A stretch of DNA of 64,000 nucleotides, from assembly GCA_949987705.1 (NCBI GenBank), contig OX465285.1, forward strand, positions 92,451,975-92,515,974, read 5' to 3'. The stretch comes from Thereva unica (Eukaryota > Arthropoda > Insecta > Diptera > Therevidae). The notes below the pieces were generated by a model. It did no database searches, had not been told where the DNA came from, and saw nothing but the letters and a program-made list of their open reading frames with translations. The translations under genes and the position numbers were made by a program. This document shows positions 12,489 to 23,320 of the stretch, in pieces (position 1 is the stretch's first letter; every line of letters starts with the position of its first letter).

Positions 12489-12792
12489 CTATCGCCACAG
12501 CTGAGCTATATATATACCCATTAGGTAGCACCACCGCTCCCTTCTTCCTCGGTTCTTCGGGAGTTGGTACCACAATATCCTCCTCTTCGGAACTGCCTCC
12601 AGCAATAAGCCGCCTTGTAACAACGACTACGTTGCAGCCACCACACGCGATTTGCAAATAACAGCACCACACCAACTCTCCAACTCGAACCAACTGCGGC
12701 ACCACAGACCCTTTACAAAATCCTCCGAAAAGTCGCCAATAAAAATTAATGTGTGGGGACCGTTGTCTCGCCAACCCAGAACTAACTAACAT
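12489..12792 (-). other. Exon-like minus-strand reading frame, unknown
   Basis: On the minus strand an ATG at 12792-12790 opens about 100 codons that end in ATAGAG|GTAAGA, a strong 5' splice-site match at about 12489. Beyond it the frame runs on only into low-quality sequence. The protein has a hydrophobic, Cys-rich middle and an acidic SSEEEDIVVPTPEEPRKKG segment. Upstream bases include a TTGGCGAC string such as follows the 5' LTR in some gypsy-type elements, so an LTR-retroelement leader is an alternative. No homologue is recognised. Calling this an exon is inference. Confidence 0.25.
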
Positions 12793-12939
12793 TTTAGGGG
12801 GAATGTGTGATTTCCGCTCCGTGGATCAAATTTTTAAAACACATTCAACAATACATTTGGTGCAGATTCCTTGTTTTGCTCATCGTATGTCCGTTCGTAC
12901 AGCTTAGTAGTTGGCCATTTAAATCTCAAGTCAAGTTTG

Positions 12940-13010
12940 GCCGCCATGAGCCAAGCGGCCGGTGTTCGCCCGTTGTACAGCCATTTTTCATTTTTACTCG
13001 GTCGGGAACA
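12940..13010 (+). repeat. Dispersed repeat copy (GTGTTCGCCCGTTGTA family)
   Basis: It contains CGGCCGGTGTTCGCCCGTTG followed by a TTTTTCATTTTTACTCG-like string. The same block occurs at 54085-54160 (same orientation) and in reverse at 53815-53885. This copy is a single arm. Confidence 0.6.
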
Positions 13011-13270
13011 TACATCATCGTTTATGGGACAAATAGAAAAAAGTTAGAGATTCAAATACACATGAAGCTTAGGCAGCTCCAAAGAAGTAAAACAAACTAG
13101 TAGAAAATCATCGGGATACTGCAATAAGAATTGGTTAGGTTGGCCAATTATATTTAACTGAAAATTTCCAAGTATCGTTATCGGATATTTGCCTAAAATG
13201 TCACCTGCATCTTCACCATTTAAAGAATAGCTTTTATCAAAAATATCTCTCCTAATTGAACTATTGACTT

Positions 13271-13352
13271 AAGGTCCAAACACGAATACTGAATATAGAA
13301 GTAAAGCAGCATTGGGTACAGTTAGTACTTAGATAGGGGACTTAATGGGAGT
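13271..13352 (+). repeat. 5S rRNA-like sequence, copy 1
   Basis: AAAGCAGCATTGGGTACAG followed by TTAGTACTTAGATAGGGGAC (about 13302-13341) matches the 5S rRNA internal promoter region (AAGCAGCxTCGGGCxCGG then TTAGTACTTAGATGGGGGAC), with about 80 percent identity over roughly 50 bases by eye. The first 40-50 bases of 5S are weak and the 3' end is lost. Of the five copies in this window it looks closest to normal 5S in the TTAGAT block. Confidence 0.6.
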
Positions 13353-14720
13353 AAGGAGAAATAACAAAAAAATCCATGATATAAAATCCTCATAACTAAT
13401 CTGAGATACAAAGCACGATGCACGAATATAAAATTTCAATTAAGTTAGTTAGTTGCTATTTAAGTATAAAATTAAACTCGAGTCTTTTCACTTCTATGAA
13501 GAAAAGAAAAAAGCGCAATAAAAATTCAAAACCCCAAATATAGTTTCAAATTGAACTTAACTCAATTTCTCCTCCTCAAACTGCACCATAATGATGGTTC
13601 AATGTTGTTTCTTCTTACTTATAATCCACAACGCAAAAATTACAAGCAGCTCTTCTCAACTACTACCATTTTCAAGTATTATTTTCCCCAAAACAGTAAC
13701 AAACTTTTCTTGCTAATATTTATTTTGAAATTCCTTTTTGAAAAAACAAAAAAAAAAAACTATGATTGCACAAACTGCAGCACAGCATTCAAGAAGTCCT
13801 AATAACTTTGCTTGTGTTTTTGCTGCTCGCTGAGTAGTTTCTCGCTCTTCTCATAAATTCATAGAAATTCCAACAAAAGTTGGCTGCCACAGTTCCTTGG
13901 GTTCTCGTTTTCGTGTATATTTATCTTTCCATGGAAAATTCATCGAAATGACCCAACCGAAAACTACAAGAGCATTCGGCGAAAATTAATTATGCTAATA
14001 TTCAAAAAGTTCCTCCCGAAAGTTTCTGCCGCGATGGAATGCTCTCTAGAATGAAACTAGAAATAGGACCAAACAGCAAAAACCATTCAATTTTAGTCCT
14101 TGCAGGAGGATATCCTATAGAGAGATGATGGGCGGCTGTGGGTGTATGCAGGATACTTTACTGTTTTCGGCAAGTGAATGGTAAGCAAATACTATTGCCC
14201 GGTTTTAATCAGCTTAACTGTTTTTCTGCTTACTGGGTGGACGACTGGGATACTGCGATGCCAACTATACTACTATATCGTTTATTCAGGGAACGTGCGG
14301 ATGAAGCGCCAGATGAGACAAAGGGAATGCTTTAGTTAATTTCATGCCACAAACCTGGCCAATAGTAAATTTCGGAAATTTATCCTGGGAAGAGATATTT
14401 TATAGTTGGGGCATTTGATCCTGCTTTTTGCTAATATCTCACTGAATTGGTTTCATTAGCAGAGAAGTATGCGATGATACAATTGCCATGGACCAACTAT
14501 ATACACAACTATCTAGCACTAAATTATTCATGGAATAGAAACAAATTGAAACTTTGGATGCTTAGTATGTACCCTTAAACCACTAGTTTGTCGTTAAGAA
14601 ATTTATCGATTGATGTCTTTTGTATTTCTGTGTTTATTCATTATCAATGGGATCCTTTAAATAACCAGACTAAGTTTATGGTTTTGCATCCTTAATCACT
14701 TAAATATTTATCATTGCCGG
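13353..14720. other. Unassigned AT-rich spacer
   Basis: No gene or repeat could be assigned. The short open frames at 13551-13802 and 14138-14335 have biased composition and no recognisable domain. Confidence 0.4.
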
Positions 14721-14800
14721 CCTTGGTAGCTTGGGGGTAAGACAGCCTACTATCATTCAAAAGGTTTGTGCTTCGATATCACCCAGCGGCATTATCCACT
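14718..14800 (+). mobile_element. Degraded tRNA-like SINE head
   Basis: GGCCTTGGTAGCTTGGGGGT (about 14720-14739) fits an RNA polymerase III A box (TAGCTTGG...). About 35 bases on, a broken B box is suggested by GTGCTTCGATATC. It resembles the better SINE head at 28964-29040. No intact tRNA cloverleaf can be drawn. Confidence 0.45.
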
Positions 14801-15119
14801 TCTCTTGCTTAAAAAACGTTTCTTTCCTTCAGTTTTTACAGAAATTCCTGCATAAAGATGATTCCACATACATCACTGACAGCAGGTCACCGGTGCTATC
14901 CGTATCAGTGGCTTCCGTGATGAATTTTTCACTGACATTGACACAGCCTTGCTTCCACCTATGTATAAGTGATCAAAGCTTTATGGCATCTGTCATTACT
15001 TTTTAGTTTTAGAATTTGGACAATGAACTCAAGTGAATCATAGAGTTTAGCATGGAATATCTTGCTGCAATAGCACAGAAACAGGTTTGAGGGTATTTCA
15101 AATAAACCACCTAAATTCC

Positions 15120-15850
15120 GGGGGGTGAATTTTGTTGACTAAATTCAAAGCTATTGGAGTCGAGTCACTTCTACAGAAGTGTATTGGCAGTTTCTTCTCC
15201 GACCGTTCAATTAAAATAGTATTGGATTGCATCAAATCCGAGCTGCACACTATATTTGCGGGGTCCCCCAGAGATCAATCTCAACACTTACCCTATTTCT
15301 TAAACATATTTATAAATGTCATACTCTCAATTCCCTCTAACAAGCATGTGCCAGATACTGTCTTGATGATAATTAACGAGTTTCGAACTCTATAAATAAA
15401 GACATTGAACTCATTCTAGATTGGGGAAGCAAGAATCGTGTCGATTGACACCATGTGTCTGTTGACCCCACCAAAACCAAGTATAGCCTCATTTTCAATA
15501 AGAAGTGTAACATCTCTCCATCCGCGTTAGTTCGTCGTCTTGAACTAATGGCCGACCCATCCCTTAATATCTTATCCTCGCTTACGCTCTCCTACCTCCG
15601 AGGCAATTTTATACCCGCAAAACCATATTCAGATTAGCCCACTCTCCCAGCACCTGCAGCCTGTCTTTTCGCGCACTCACCACGATATCAATCGTTTCTA
15701 AATAGAACAACTCGACTGTGGAATAATCGTTCGCAGTCAGTATTTCCCAGCTCCTACAACCCCCAAGAGTTCAAACGCAGGGTTCGTCACCATCCTCTTC
15801 AACACCCTTCCCCCTCCGAATCCTTACAACCCTTAACCTATTTCCGCCCA
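15120..15850 (+). mobile_element. CR1-like retrotransposon, RT to C-terminus
   Basis: This is the 3' half of a CR1-type ORF2 with indels. The frame at 15132-15395 begins with LTKFKAIGVESLLQKCIGSF, followed by FFSDRSIKIVLD, AGSPRDQS (family: AGVPQGSVLSPTLF), FLNIFIN, and a SNKHVPDTVL stretch where the YADD motif should be, so the catalytic residues are gone. Further on are an ILDWGSKNRVD block and DPTKTKY (about 15460), matching the ISEWGxANRVxFNxxKT region. The C-terminal TTRLWNNRSQSVFPSSYNP (about 15708-15765) is typical of CR1 ends. An intact copy would encode a target-primed reverse transcriptase. The 3' tail may run to about 16035. Confidence 0.75.
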
Positions 15851-16299
15851 ACTAAGCTTACAAAAGGTGATTCCTGAGCTTAGCACTGCCACATAAAAAA
15901 GGATGCTGATTTCGGCCCTGAATACCATATGTGTTAACCCTGCTTTATCCTGCTTTATCTCCTATATCGTTCGAGCAGCTGAGGTCAACCGTACCGCCAC
16001 CACACTAAGCCGCTGTAAGTTGCATGGTTTTTAGGCTTAGACCGCATGCGGATCAAAAGGCGAACACCCATAACGATCTGTTCAGCATCTATCGTCACCT
16101 AAAAATATCTAACTTGTTTTAAAGAACCTAATCCAGCCTATAAGGACCGTTAACGGATCTTTCTTTTAAAAAGCATACAGGCTGCCACTGCTAGAACGCA
16201 TAGCTAGGAAATGTCTATGCCACAAGGGTTTGAACGTTCAAATATATAAATGAACCGGCATCAGCATATACCATTCCATACGCGAGTGTAGATTTACCA

Positions 16300-16410
16300 A
16301 ACAGTCCCCCAACTAAGTACTAACCATGGTCCAATGCTGCTTGACCTTCGCAAATGAAAGATAACTGGTCTACTGAGTATGCTAATAGCACTCTTTATGG
16401 TCACCAAGGG
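16300..16410 (-). repeat. 5S rRNA-like sequence, copy 2 (near full length)
   Basis: On the minus strand it reads from GGTGACCATAAAGAG through CTCAGTAGACCAGT and GAAGGTCAAGCAGCATTGG to TTAGTACTTAGTTGGGGGAC. The order and spacing follow 5S rRNA from its GACCATA start to the box C region. It shares with the other copies GTCAAGCAGC in place of ATTAAGCAGC, TTAGTTGGGGGAC in place of TTAGATGGGGGAC, and an AxTCAxTAGACC segment absent from 5S. Those shared changes argue for a common derived ancestor. It is not a functional 5S gene. Confidence 0.7.
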
Positions 16411-18036
16411 CATTGTCCTTTTTCTTCGTCTATTTAAAGCTCCCAAGAGAGCAAACTCTTAGTCCAGAAAAAGTGTGAGGGTACTGTGCCTCATTTGAGT
16501 GCGATACAAGCGAATTATGCTGTGCGTGCGTGTCTGCTACAAGATAGGAGCGGGCGAGATTAATTTTTACCAGCTGAAAACGATATCTATTGGGTGCTGC
16601 AAGAACGCTTAGAGACGATAAACGTCTATTGAAAGGAAAGAACCTCCGAAATTTTCGTGAAAATGCTACAAAATGCAGCAGCAAACAACAAAATCGCCCA
16701 TTACCGTAGGGCTACAATTACTCCATCGTTCAATTTAATATCACAAATTGGAAGAATAAATCCTCTCAAGTTTAATCATCCAAGAAATGAAATATACCAA
16801 TTTTCCGGAGGAGAAAAATTCTAAAGAATACTTTATTGTACGAAAAGAATAATAATGGAAGTAAATGTAAAAAAAAAGAATAATAATAATAAATTAAAAA
16901 AAAGGAATAAAGTAAATTTGAATACCTAGAATAAAGGATAATATTCGTAGCAATATAGAAAAGAACTTGGAGATTTTTTTTGAAGGCAATGGAAAAAGGG
17001 AGAAGGAAAATAACAGAAAGAAAAGGAAACGAGAAATTAAATTACGAACAGGACCCTATTCACAAGGACCAAATCCATTCACGACTACAATCTGCACTGC
17101 ATAATATGCTGCTCTGCTCTTCCGAGGATATATACGTATACATATAGAGTAGTAAGGAGGTATATAGTCGTTACGAATTTTTTTTTGTTTGCTTCTTTTT
17201 TATAATTCTTTTCCTGCTTTCTGGAAGGCTTTGTTTGCTTTTTTTTTTGCTTCATCCTTATAAAACCACTTAAGTGCTATTGAACGAACAAAATGACATC
17301 CTTATAAATCAGAAGTGGAAGGTTCTTTTGTTATTTAGAATTTTTAAGTGATCCTTGATGAAGTGCTTCCCTAAAGTAGTGTGCTAGGGATTATGAGCTG
17401 TTGCCGAGGGGGTGTGGCAGGAAGGAGTTTTCTTTTCTTCATCCAGTATGTGTGTGACTGAGGGCAACAATATTTCACTTTATGTTGATGGGATATGTTG
17501 GAAAAACTTTGCCTTAAGGGTGTATGGCTGCAGTACTGTCTATCCAAGTGTTTGAATTAATTGCATTACTGGGATTTAATGCACTTGATGAATGAGATGC
17601 AGGATGGGTTATGGAACTTGTATGGTGGGGCAGACGATATATGTTTAAGCATTTTTCGTAGGTCTAGTATACTTTGCAACTATACATACATATATGTATG
17701 TGTAAATGGTGTAAATATTTTGGCGGCCAGCATAGAAAGGTAAAATAGACCCCGTCACTCCTGTCACAATGATGATGGTCGTCTCAAGATAGAAAGGAAA
17801 CTTCTATATAAATATGACTGTCCGCCTGGGATTTCATAATCATTGTCATTTTCTAAGCTCATATGGTTATTTGCATGATATCAAAACAAAATCAAATATT
17901 TTCACAGTTTTTGTCGGTCCGCCTGTCTGGACTAATCTCAGAAACGGCTAATCCGATTGCGGTCCTATCGTATCACAGACAGATTCAGCATTATCATAGG
18001 CATGTTGTAGCTATTTGTTCACTCTGATGCCAATAT
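16411..18036. other. Spacer with A/G-rich low complexity
   Basis: An AAT/AAG-rich low-complexity tract spans about 16850-17040 and T-rich runs lie near 17175-17250. At about 17910-17965 a GTCTGGACTAATCTCAGAAA string followed by CGGCTAATCCGATTG resembles a CGGAAACGGCTGAACCGATTG-type motif often present in insect MITEs. I treat it as a possible repeat remnant only. Confidence 0.35.
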
Positions 18037-18037
18037 A

Positions 18038-18102
18038 GGAACCAATTATCGGAACCGATTATCGTAACCGAGTATCGGAGCCGACTATCGTATCCGACTA
18101 CC
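18038..18102. repeat. 13-bp minisatellite, five units
   Basis: The five contiguous units are GGAACCAATTATC, GGAACCGATTATC, GTAACCGAGTATC, GGAGCCGACTATC and GTATCCGACTACC, followed by a partial sixth (GGATTA). Every unit is exactly 13 bp, so the array is out of phase for translation. Confidence 0.9.
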
Positions 18103-18152
18103 GGATTAGAACGAAAACTCGAACTGATAGTCGAAGGGAAGCGAATGAGCAC

Positions 18153-18604
18153 ACGCAAAAGTTGGTCTTTTCGGCATTCCTGCATTCGGCATAGTTTCAA
18201 ATACCTACAGACACATGAACTCGTCGCTTAGATTTTTTGGTTATTTGTAAAAGACGGAGCCCAACTGTCTGTCAGCGAAAATTCACTGCATACACCGCAC
18301 GCACTGTACGCACGCGCCTATTTGTTTCTAACTTCAGTATGTTTACGGCCTTCCATTTTTTGTTGTTAAGCAGAAAACAGATACTTGGATGCGTGCGATG
18401 CGGGGGACCAATGCGCAATATTCGGTAATTTCTCGCTAGCAGATAATTGCGTGCGTGCGTTTTGTCTTGTATTTTACGTACATCGAAAAAAACTAAACGG
18501 TGAGTGCATTTGTTTGTAGTTTGGATATGCTTATGTCTAAGCACTTTAGGCTATGTTGATTGGCGGCAATGCGGAAGAACTGAAAAGTAGGCCAACTTTT
18601 GCGT
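18153..18604. mobile_element. Inverted-repeat element, about 450 bp
   Basis: The left arm begins ACGCAAAAGTTGG (18153) and runs to about 18192. Its reverse complement lies at 18561-18604. After the first 13 bases the arms stay alignable with small gaps (TTTTCGG...CATTC...GGCA). Inner GCACGCACGC-rich blocks near 18290-18315 and 18447-18462 form a second inverted pair. No transposase or target duplication was found, so a non-autonomous DNA element is inferred. Confidence 0.5.
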
Positions 18605-18639
18605 TGCATGCGTTCTGTTACTGACTCTATATCTTAAAT

Positions 18640-19015
18640 CGCATGCCCTTCAACAATATCTGTTACGGCACGCACCGCACGCACGCATGCTTCGGGCTTC
18701 AGCTTTATTCAACGATGCTAGCCAAACTAGTACTGCGTAAAGATAGACCGAACTGACCACCCTTGCCATCAGGAGACGACGGATCGGTTTGAGCCCCTCG
18801 TTGGCCAGTATTCTTGGAAATGCGGCACAAATAGCGGACGCTTTATCCGCCATGACCTCTAAAATTTAGTTTCTGATCGATCACTACTCCCAGGTACCTT
18901 AGGCCGGCTGTGAGTGAATGATCTGTTCCCATACCTTGATTCTTACGGATACTTGTTTTCAAAGGTTGGTGATCAGCGCAGTTACAGGTTTGTGTTCAGC
19001 CAACGGCAGACTATC
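18640..19015 (-). mobile_element. R1-like retrotransposon fragment, antisense
   Basis: The minus strand carries the end of a reverse transcriptase in the expected order. LAEHKT (about 19000-18985) matches the LAxHKTExxL block, LRYLGVVIDQKLNF (about 18910-18868) matches the LKYLGVxIDxxLxF block, and a frameshift follows. The frame ending at 18650 then gives ADKASAICAAFPRIL, RRLLMARVVSSVYLYAVLVW and LNKAEA, a typical thumb region (family: RRLLASVVxSVLLYGAPxW). Retrotransposition would need the missing EN, catalytic RT and 3' end. Confidence 0.75.
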
Positions 19016-22000
19016 ACTTGCAGGTCACAATTATTTTTTTCTTTCGCAACAGTATTGAATATCTCAGAAAACGAGAGGACATAAAGTACGTTGAAGAAAA
19101 ATTTGGCGTCTCTCCTACAGTTTTCAACGTACCCTTCGGGTATGCGTATCCCACTTTGGAGACCTCTGCCTTAAGCCCACCAAAAAATGTCATGAAATAG
19201 AAAAAATATATTAAATTTCCTACTAAGCGATTTCTGAGTTGTTAAAGCTCTCCTAGCCATAAATATCTAATCCACACCACCAACCCCTCCAAAAAAACGA
19301 GAAAAAAAACATTGTACCCTCCACTCAATAAAAAAAAAACAGATAAGTGAAAAAATAACTCATTACTATCCAGTAAAAAGGAGCTTGCCAAGCACAGGGT
19401 CATTACAACACCAACAAGCACTCCACAAGAAATGGAAAAATAAAGGAAAAAGATAACCACCAACCAAGAAGGAATTCCTGACCCTCCCTCCCCCCAGAAG
19501 ACAGAAGACACCATAACTATTTAATGGAGAAACCTTGAAAAGTCCTGGGGAGTAGAAACTATGGTGTTGCGTCGTGGCCACAGAAAGTTCCGGGGCATAA
19601 AAGACAAGAGACGTCCAAAGCTCACGAGCTGGAAGAGCAAAGATCATTAATCAATTTTATTATTTTGAAGGAGCTTGGATGAGATAAATTTATGCCCCGG
19701 CAAAAATACCATTTTTGGGACCCTGGAAGAAGGGAGCACACGGAAACACCCTATGCTGCCCAACCATCATTGCTGCTATGTGTGTTGTAGAGAGAAGCAG
19801 CAGGAGCAAAACCTAATCTAAGATATAGAAAAATGGATGAGGGAAGATTCCTAGTACGTAGAGGAGATACGGTAAGGACATTGGATAAGATTGATGCGAG
19901 ATTATCAGATGTCACTTGCACATTGACAGACAACAACACCATTTCAAGATTAATGAACATTTTCTGGTGTAAACTACACTAGATTACAATAATTGGCACT
20001 GATTTATGGTGTATGTATACGAGTGTGTGTCCCTGCAGGCAGCTGCAAAATGGTAAAAAAAAAAATTGTATATTAAAGGGGTTAAATGCAGCGCAAAAAA
20101 ATATGGAGGATTACACGAAAATCTGGGTCAACAGCGGAAGTTTTACTACTCAAACAACAGCACTTTTTACCCTTGGCGTTACTTAGTAAGCTGGAGAGCG
20201 CAAAAAAAAATATGTGTATACATATATATTCAGGGATCCTTGTGAATTCACAGGAAACCACAAAGGGTTCTCCCTTACAATTCACCCTTGTATTTGTTGT
20301 ATTATATACCTGCGTTTTCAGCTTAATCCCTGTTTTTTGCCTGTTTCGCCCCCACGCGGTAAAAACAAAACGAAATAAAAAAAAATGCAAAAATAACCAG
20401 AACTGCTTTCCGGCCAATTTTAAAAAAGGGTAATTTTCCCCTTTTATTTTTACAAATGGAGACAAATATCCAGCAACAAAATTGGACAGGACTAAATTAC
20501 GTTTATGATGATAAATTTGAAATAAAACGTTCCCAGACGGGGGATTTTTCACTCATGTCCATTCAGTGAAAACCACAAAATCCCCCGACGACAATTTCAT
20601 CCCTTTTTGTGAGTTCCACAAACACACCCCCTCATAACATACCTTGTCCGTGGCCCTGTTTTCTAAACAGTCAAAGGAATAACACACAGCCGAGAGGAGG
20701 ATACCCCTATTACTACTACCCCCGTTGGAAAACAATAAGAGCCCCCCGGACCCGGTGTGATGGTGGTGGGCCGGGGCCCACTTAGAATGGAGAGAAGAAA
20801 CAAATCGCTTTCCAAAAAAGATACAAATTGGCCTGACCTTCTTTACGTAAAGGACACCGGTTGGAAAATTCTCCTCCTTTTTTGTTCCTGTTTTTTTTTA
20901 TATTTATTTTTATTTTTGCACAGATTCCTTTTTTTTTTCTATCCTGTTTCCGTTTTGTTTTGAAAAAAAAAAAAAAAAAAAAAACGAAAATCCTGGGAAG
21001 GGATTTTTTCAGGATTCCTGCTCTCCTCTAAATGTCTTGATAGGATAATTGAAACCCGGCGGTTTTTATTACAAATCTTCAAGGAAATGGAATACGAGGA
21101 ATTATCCTTCAGGGAAATCTTGACCCTTAGTTTGGCTTATTTGGGCGAGCAAACGGCGATACTTCGATACGTTCTGTCTGCAAGGATTCTGAAGGGATCC
21201 TTTAAAGCTTTTGTTTCTGAAGATGGCCGGCTCAAGCATATCTCCATTGAGCCTGCGGCTGTTTATCTGCTGGTCAGTTTCCCTTTATATTTTTTTTTTT
21301 CATTTATTTTATATTCTTCCTTTCTTTCCCAGTTGTCAGGCATTCCCTATATATTTTACAGGGAAAGCTTTCAATCCCTTGACATTGCTTTACAGAGAAA
21401 GGGTTAGATGTATTTTGTGTATTTTTTTTTATATATGCATATACATTTTGGAATTCATCCTTTTTTTTCATTTTTATTTAAAAAAAAGGTTTGAATCCTT
21501 CGTTCTCTCTGTCTCATCAGTTGTTTCCTTTTGCGCTAAGGACATTTTATTTTATTTTTTTATTTTATTTTACTGCATTCCATTTTACTGATGGGTGTTA
21601 CAGCTCTTGTGTACCGCTCTTTTTATGACTAAAACTGTATAACATGAAATTTTAATAAAACCTATTTCTCAGGCCAAACCGTACGAATACCTACTCTGTG
21701 ATAAAGGGTTGTGGTTTTGTTAGTATAAAGAGAAATGCTTTCCCTTTTTTTATTTCTTTTTTTTTTGTTTTTTTTTTTTTCAGATTGACATAGCAGACAG
21801 ACTATTCCGGCTGGCTCAGGTTTTTTTAGCTAATAACACAACAACAATTACGGAATGGACAGACAACGACAAACAAAAAAACAACAAGAAAAATATAAAA
21901 GCAGTCACCACCAAAAAAGATATAGGGATCATTTTTGGTGGGTACAATTTCATTTCAATTAAAAAGTAATCCAGACCACAGAGCTTATGACTTTCATTTA

Positions 22001-22899
22001 ATCTGCTGTCAAACTCAGATTTAATCAGTCAAGAATGATTGTTGTGTGGTAACAAGCAGATTAGGTGTGGTAGAATTGGTTTCCTAAATCAAACTCCCTA
22101 AGCTTTTTATTATTTTACAGGCAGACTTAGAGGAAATAATTGGAATTTGATCAAAACAAAGAGGTCGTGGGTTTAATTTCGCAGGGTGCTTTGGTTTTCA
22201 CCAAAAAATGTCACTTTTTATTGTCTTCCTATGGTACAGTAATTCCCTACCTTTTCTGCTTCCATCAGACTTGAATGTTTTTAGTGCTGATCTATCGCTA
22301 TAGTAAGCGTTTTGTCGCTTTATTATTGGATTGGGAGCAGCAATCTAGAGGATCTAATACCAGTAAAGAAGACCAATTATGAGCTTTCACATAAAAAACC
22401 ACAAGGAAAAATTGTGTGAAGATAGTATCTCTAGTAACAAGCCTTCAAGACGAGTTTAAAGAAAAGTAGGTACTGGAGAACTTCGGCATGGGAATATTTT
22501 ACAGACCGTGGGAAGTAGGTCATGACTTTGAAAACTTACTGAAGCTCCCAAATTGTGTAATTACTTTAATCGCCTGTCACTCAAAGGTGATAATAATATA
22601 TAGGAGTTTCAGGAACTAACAGCAACTAGTCAATTTTAAAGTAAAAAGCTGACTTCACAACTATCCAAGAGAGACAAGACACCATGTGCTCTGGGTTAGT
22701 GTTGTGGACAGTAAAAGGATGAAACTTAACGTTATTATCCAGGTCAACGAGGAATCTACTGCTGGTTTACTTTATGATATGACCAGAAATACTTACAGTC
22801 ACGCTTCAGAGTGGCTTGAGTGAAAGGAGAATAGATACTGAAAATGAGATGGCAAACGTCGACAAGAATTAGACATGCGTTAAAAAATACTTTTAATGT
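19016..22899. other. Low-complexity spacer
   Basis: No gene is recognised. There is a run of 22 A at 20963-20984 and many long T tracts at 20880-20945, 21288-21310 and 21725-21780. The opposing frames at 20082-20552 and 20086-20433 overlap each other and follow A/T runs. The frame at 21087-21407 ends in a poly-Phe tract. A degenerate B box (GGTCGTGGGTTTAATTTCGC, 22162-22181) may mark a lost tRNA-like SINE. Confidence 0.4.
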
Positions 22900-23320
22900 A
22901 CTTGGAGTGCTGTGAACGCTTCTTATCAATAATGCGTAAGAATGCGCCGTAAGAAGGCATACAGAAGTTTTTGGCATCCGGGCAGCCACAGAGAAAGAGG
23001 AGAGTGAACTAGAACAGTAATGAAAGCGAAGATTTTACCCGGAGTAGAGTACTGAAGAGTTCATGATATAAAGTGTTTCATGCTTCGTTAAATATATTGC
23101 AAGAGTAGCTACGGTCGCCGATCAGGAGTATTGAGAAGAGCACTCTCATTAACTGCCAAATGGCGATTTTACTGAATAATTAGAAGCTCCACAAATATCC
23201 CATGCTGATTTTTGTCTACCGCTGCCACCAAGCTTAGAAGAAATTATTAAAGTCATAAGCCGAAAGATAATCAACAAGACCTCGGCTACAGGCGGCATCC
23301 AATTCTTACCATTTCAAAGA
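22900..23320 (+). mobile_element. RTE-like retrotransposon remnant (linker and RT start)
   Basis: Plus-strand reading, with stops and frameshifts, gives KKAYRSFWHPGSHRERGES (about 22950-23010), like the Lys/Arg-rich linker after the endonuclease. An NGDFTE string with ACTTCACC-like spacing (about 23160-23180) and LPPSLEEIIKVIS (about 23220-23262) follow, then a TGGI string. The order matches the HFxxLLNG ... PPSLEEVxxAIxxLKNNKAxGxDGI segment of RTE/BovB-type ORF2. No catalytic motif remains. Confidence 0.4.

Noticed and set aside
16300..16410. Functional 5S rRNA gene
   Set aside because: Many substitutions and an inserted segment disrupt the 5S fold, and there is no T-run terminator directly after the 3' end.
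20082..20552. Overlapping long frames on both strands
   Set aside because: They overlap each other almost completely, contain homopolymer-derived residues and match no family.
21087..21407. Plus-strand frame of 106 codons with a normal-looking first 70 residues
   Set aside because: There is no recognisable domain, it runs into poly-Phe from T tracts, and no clear splice signal lies at the end of the better part.
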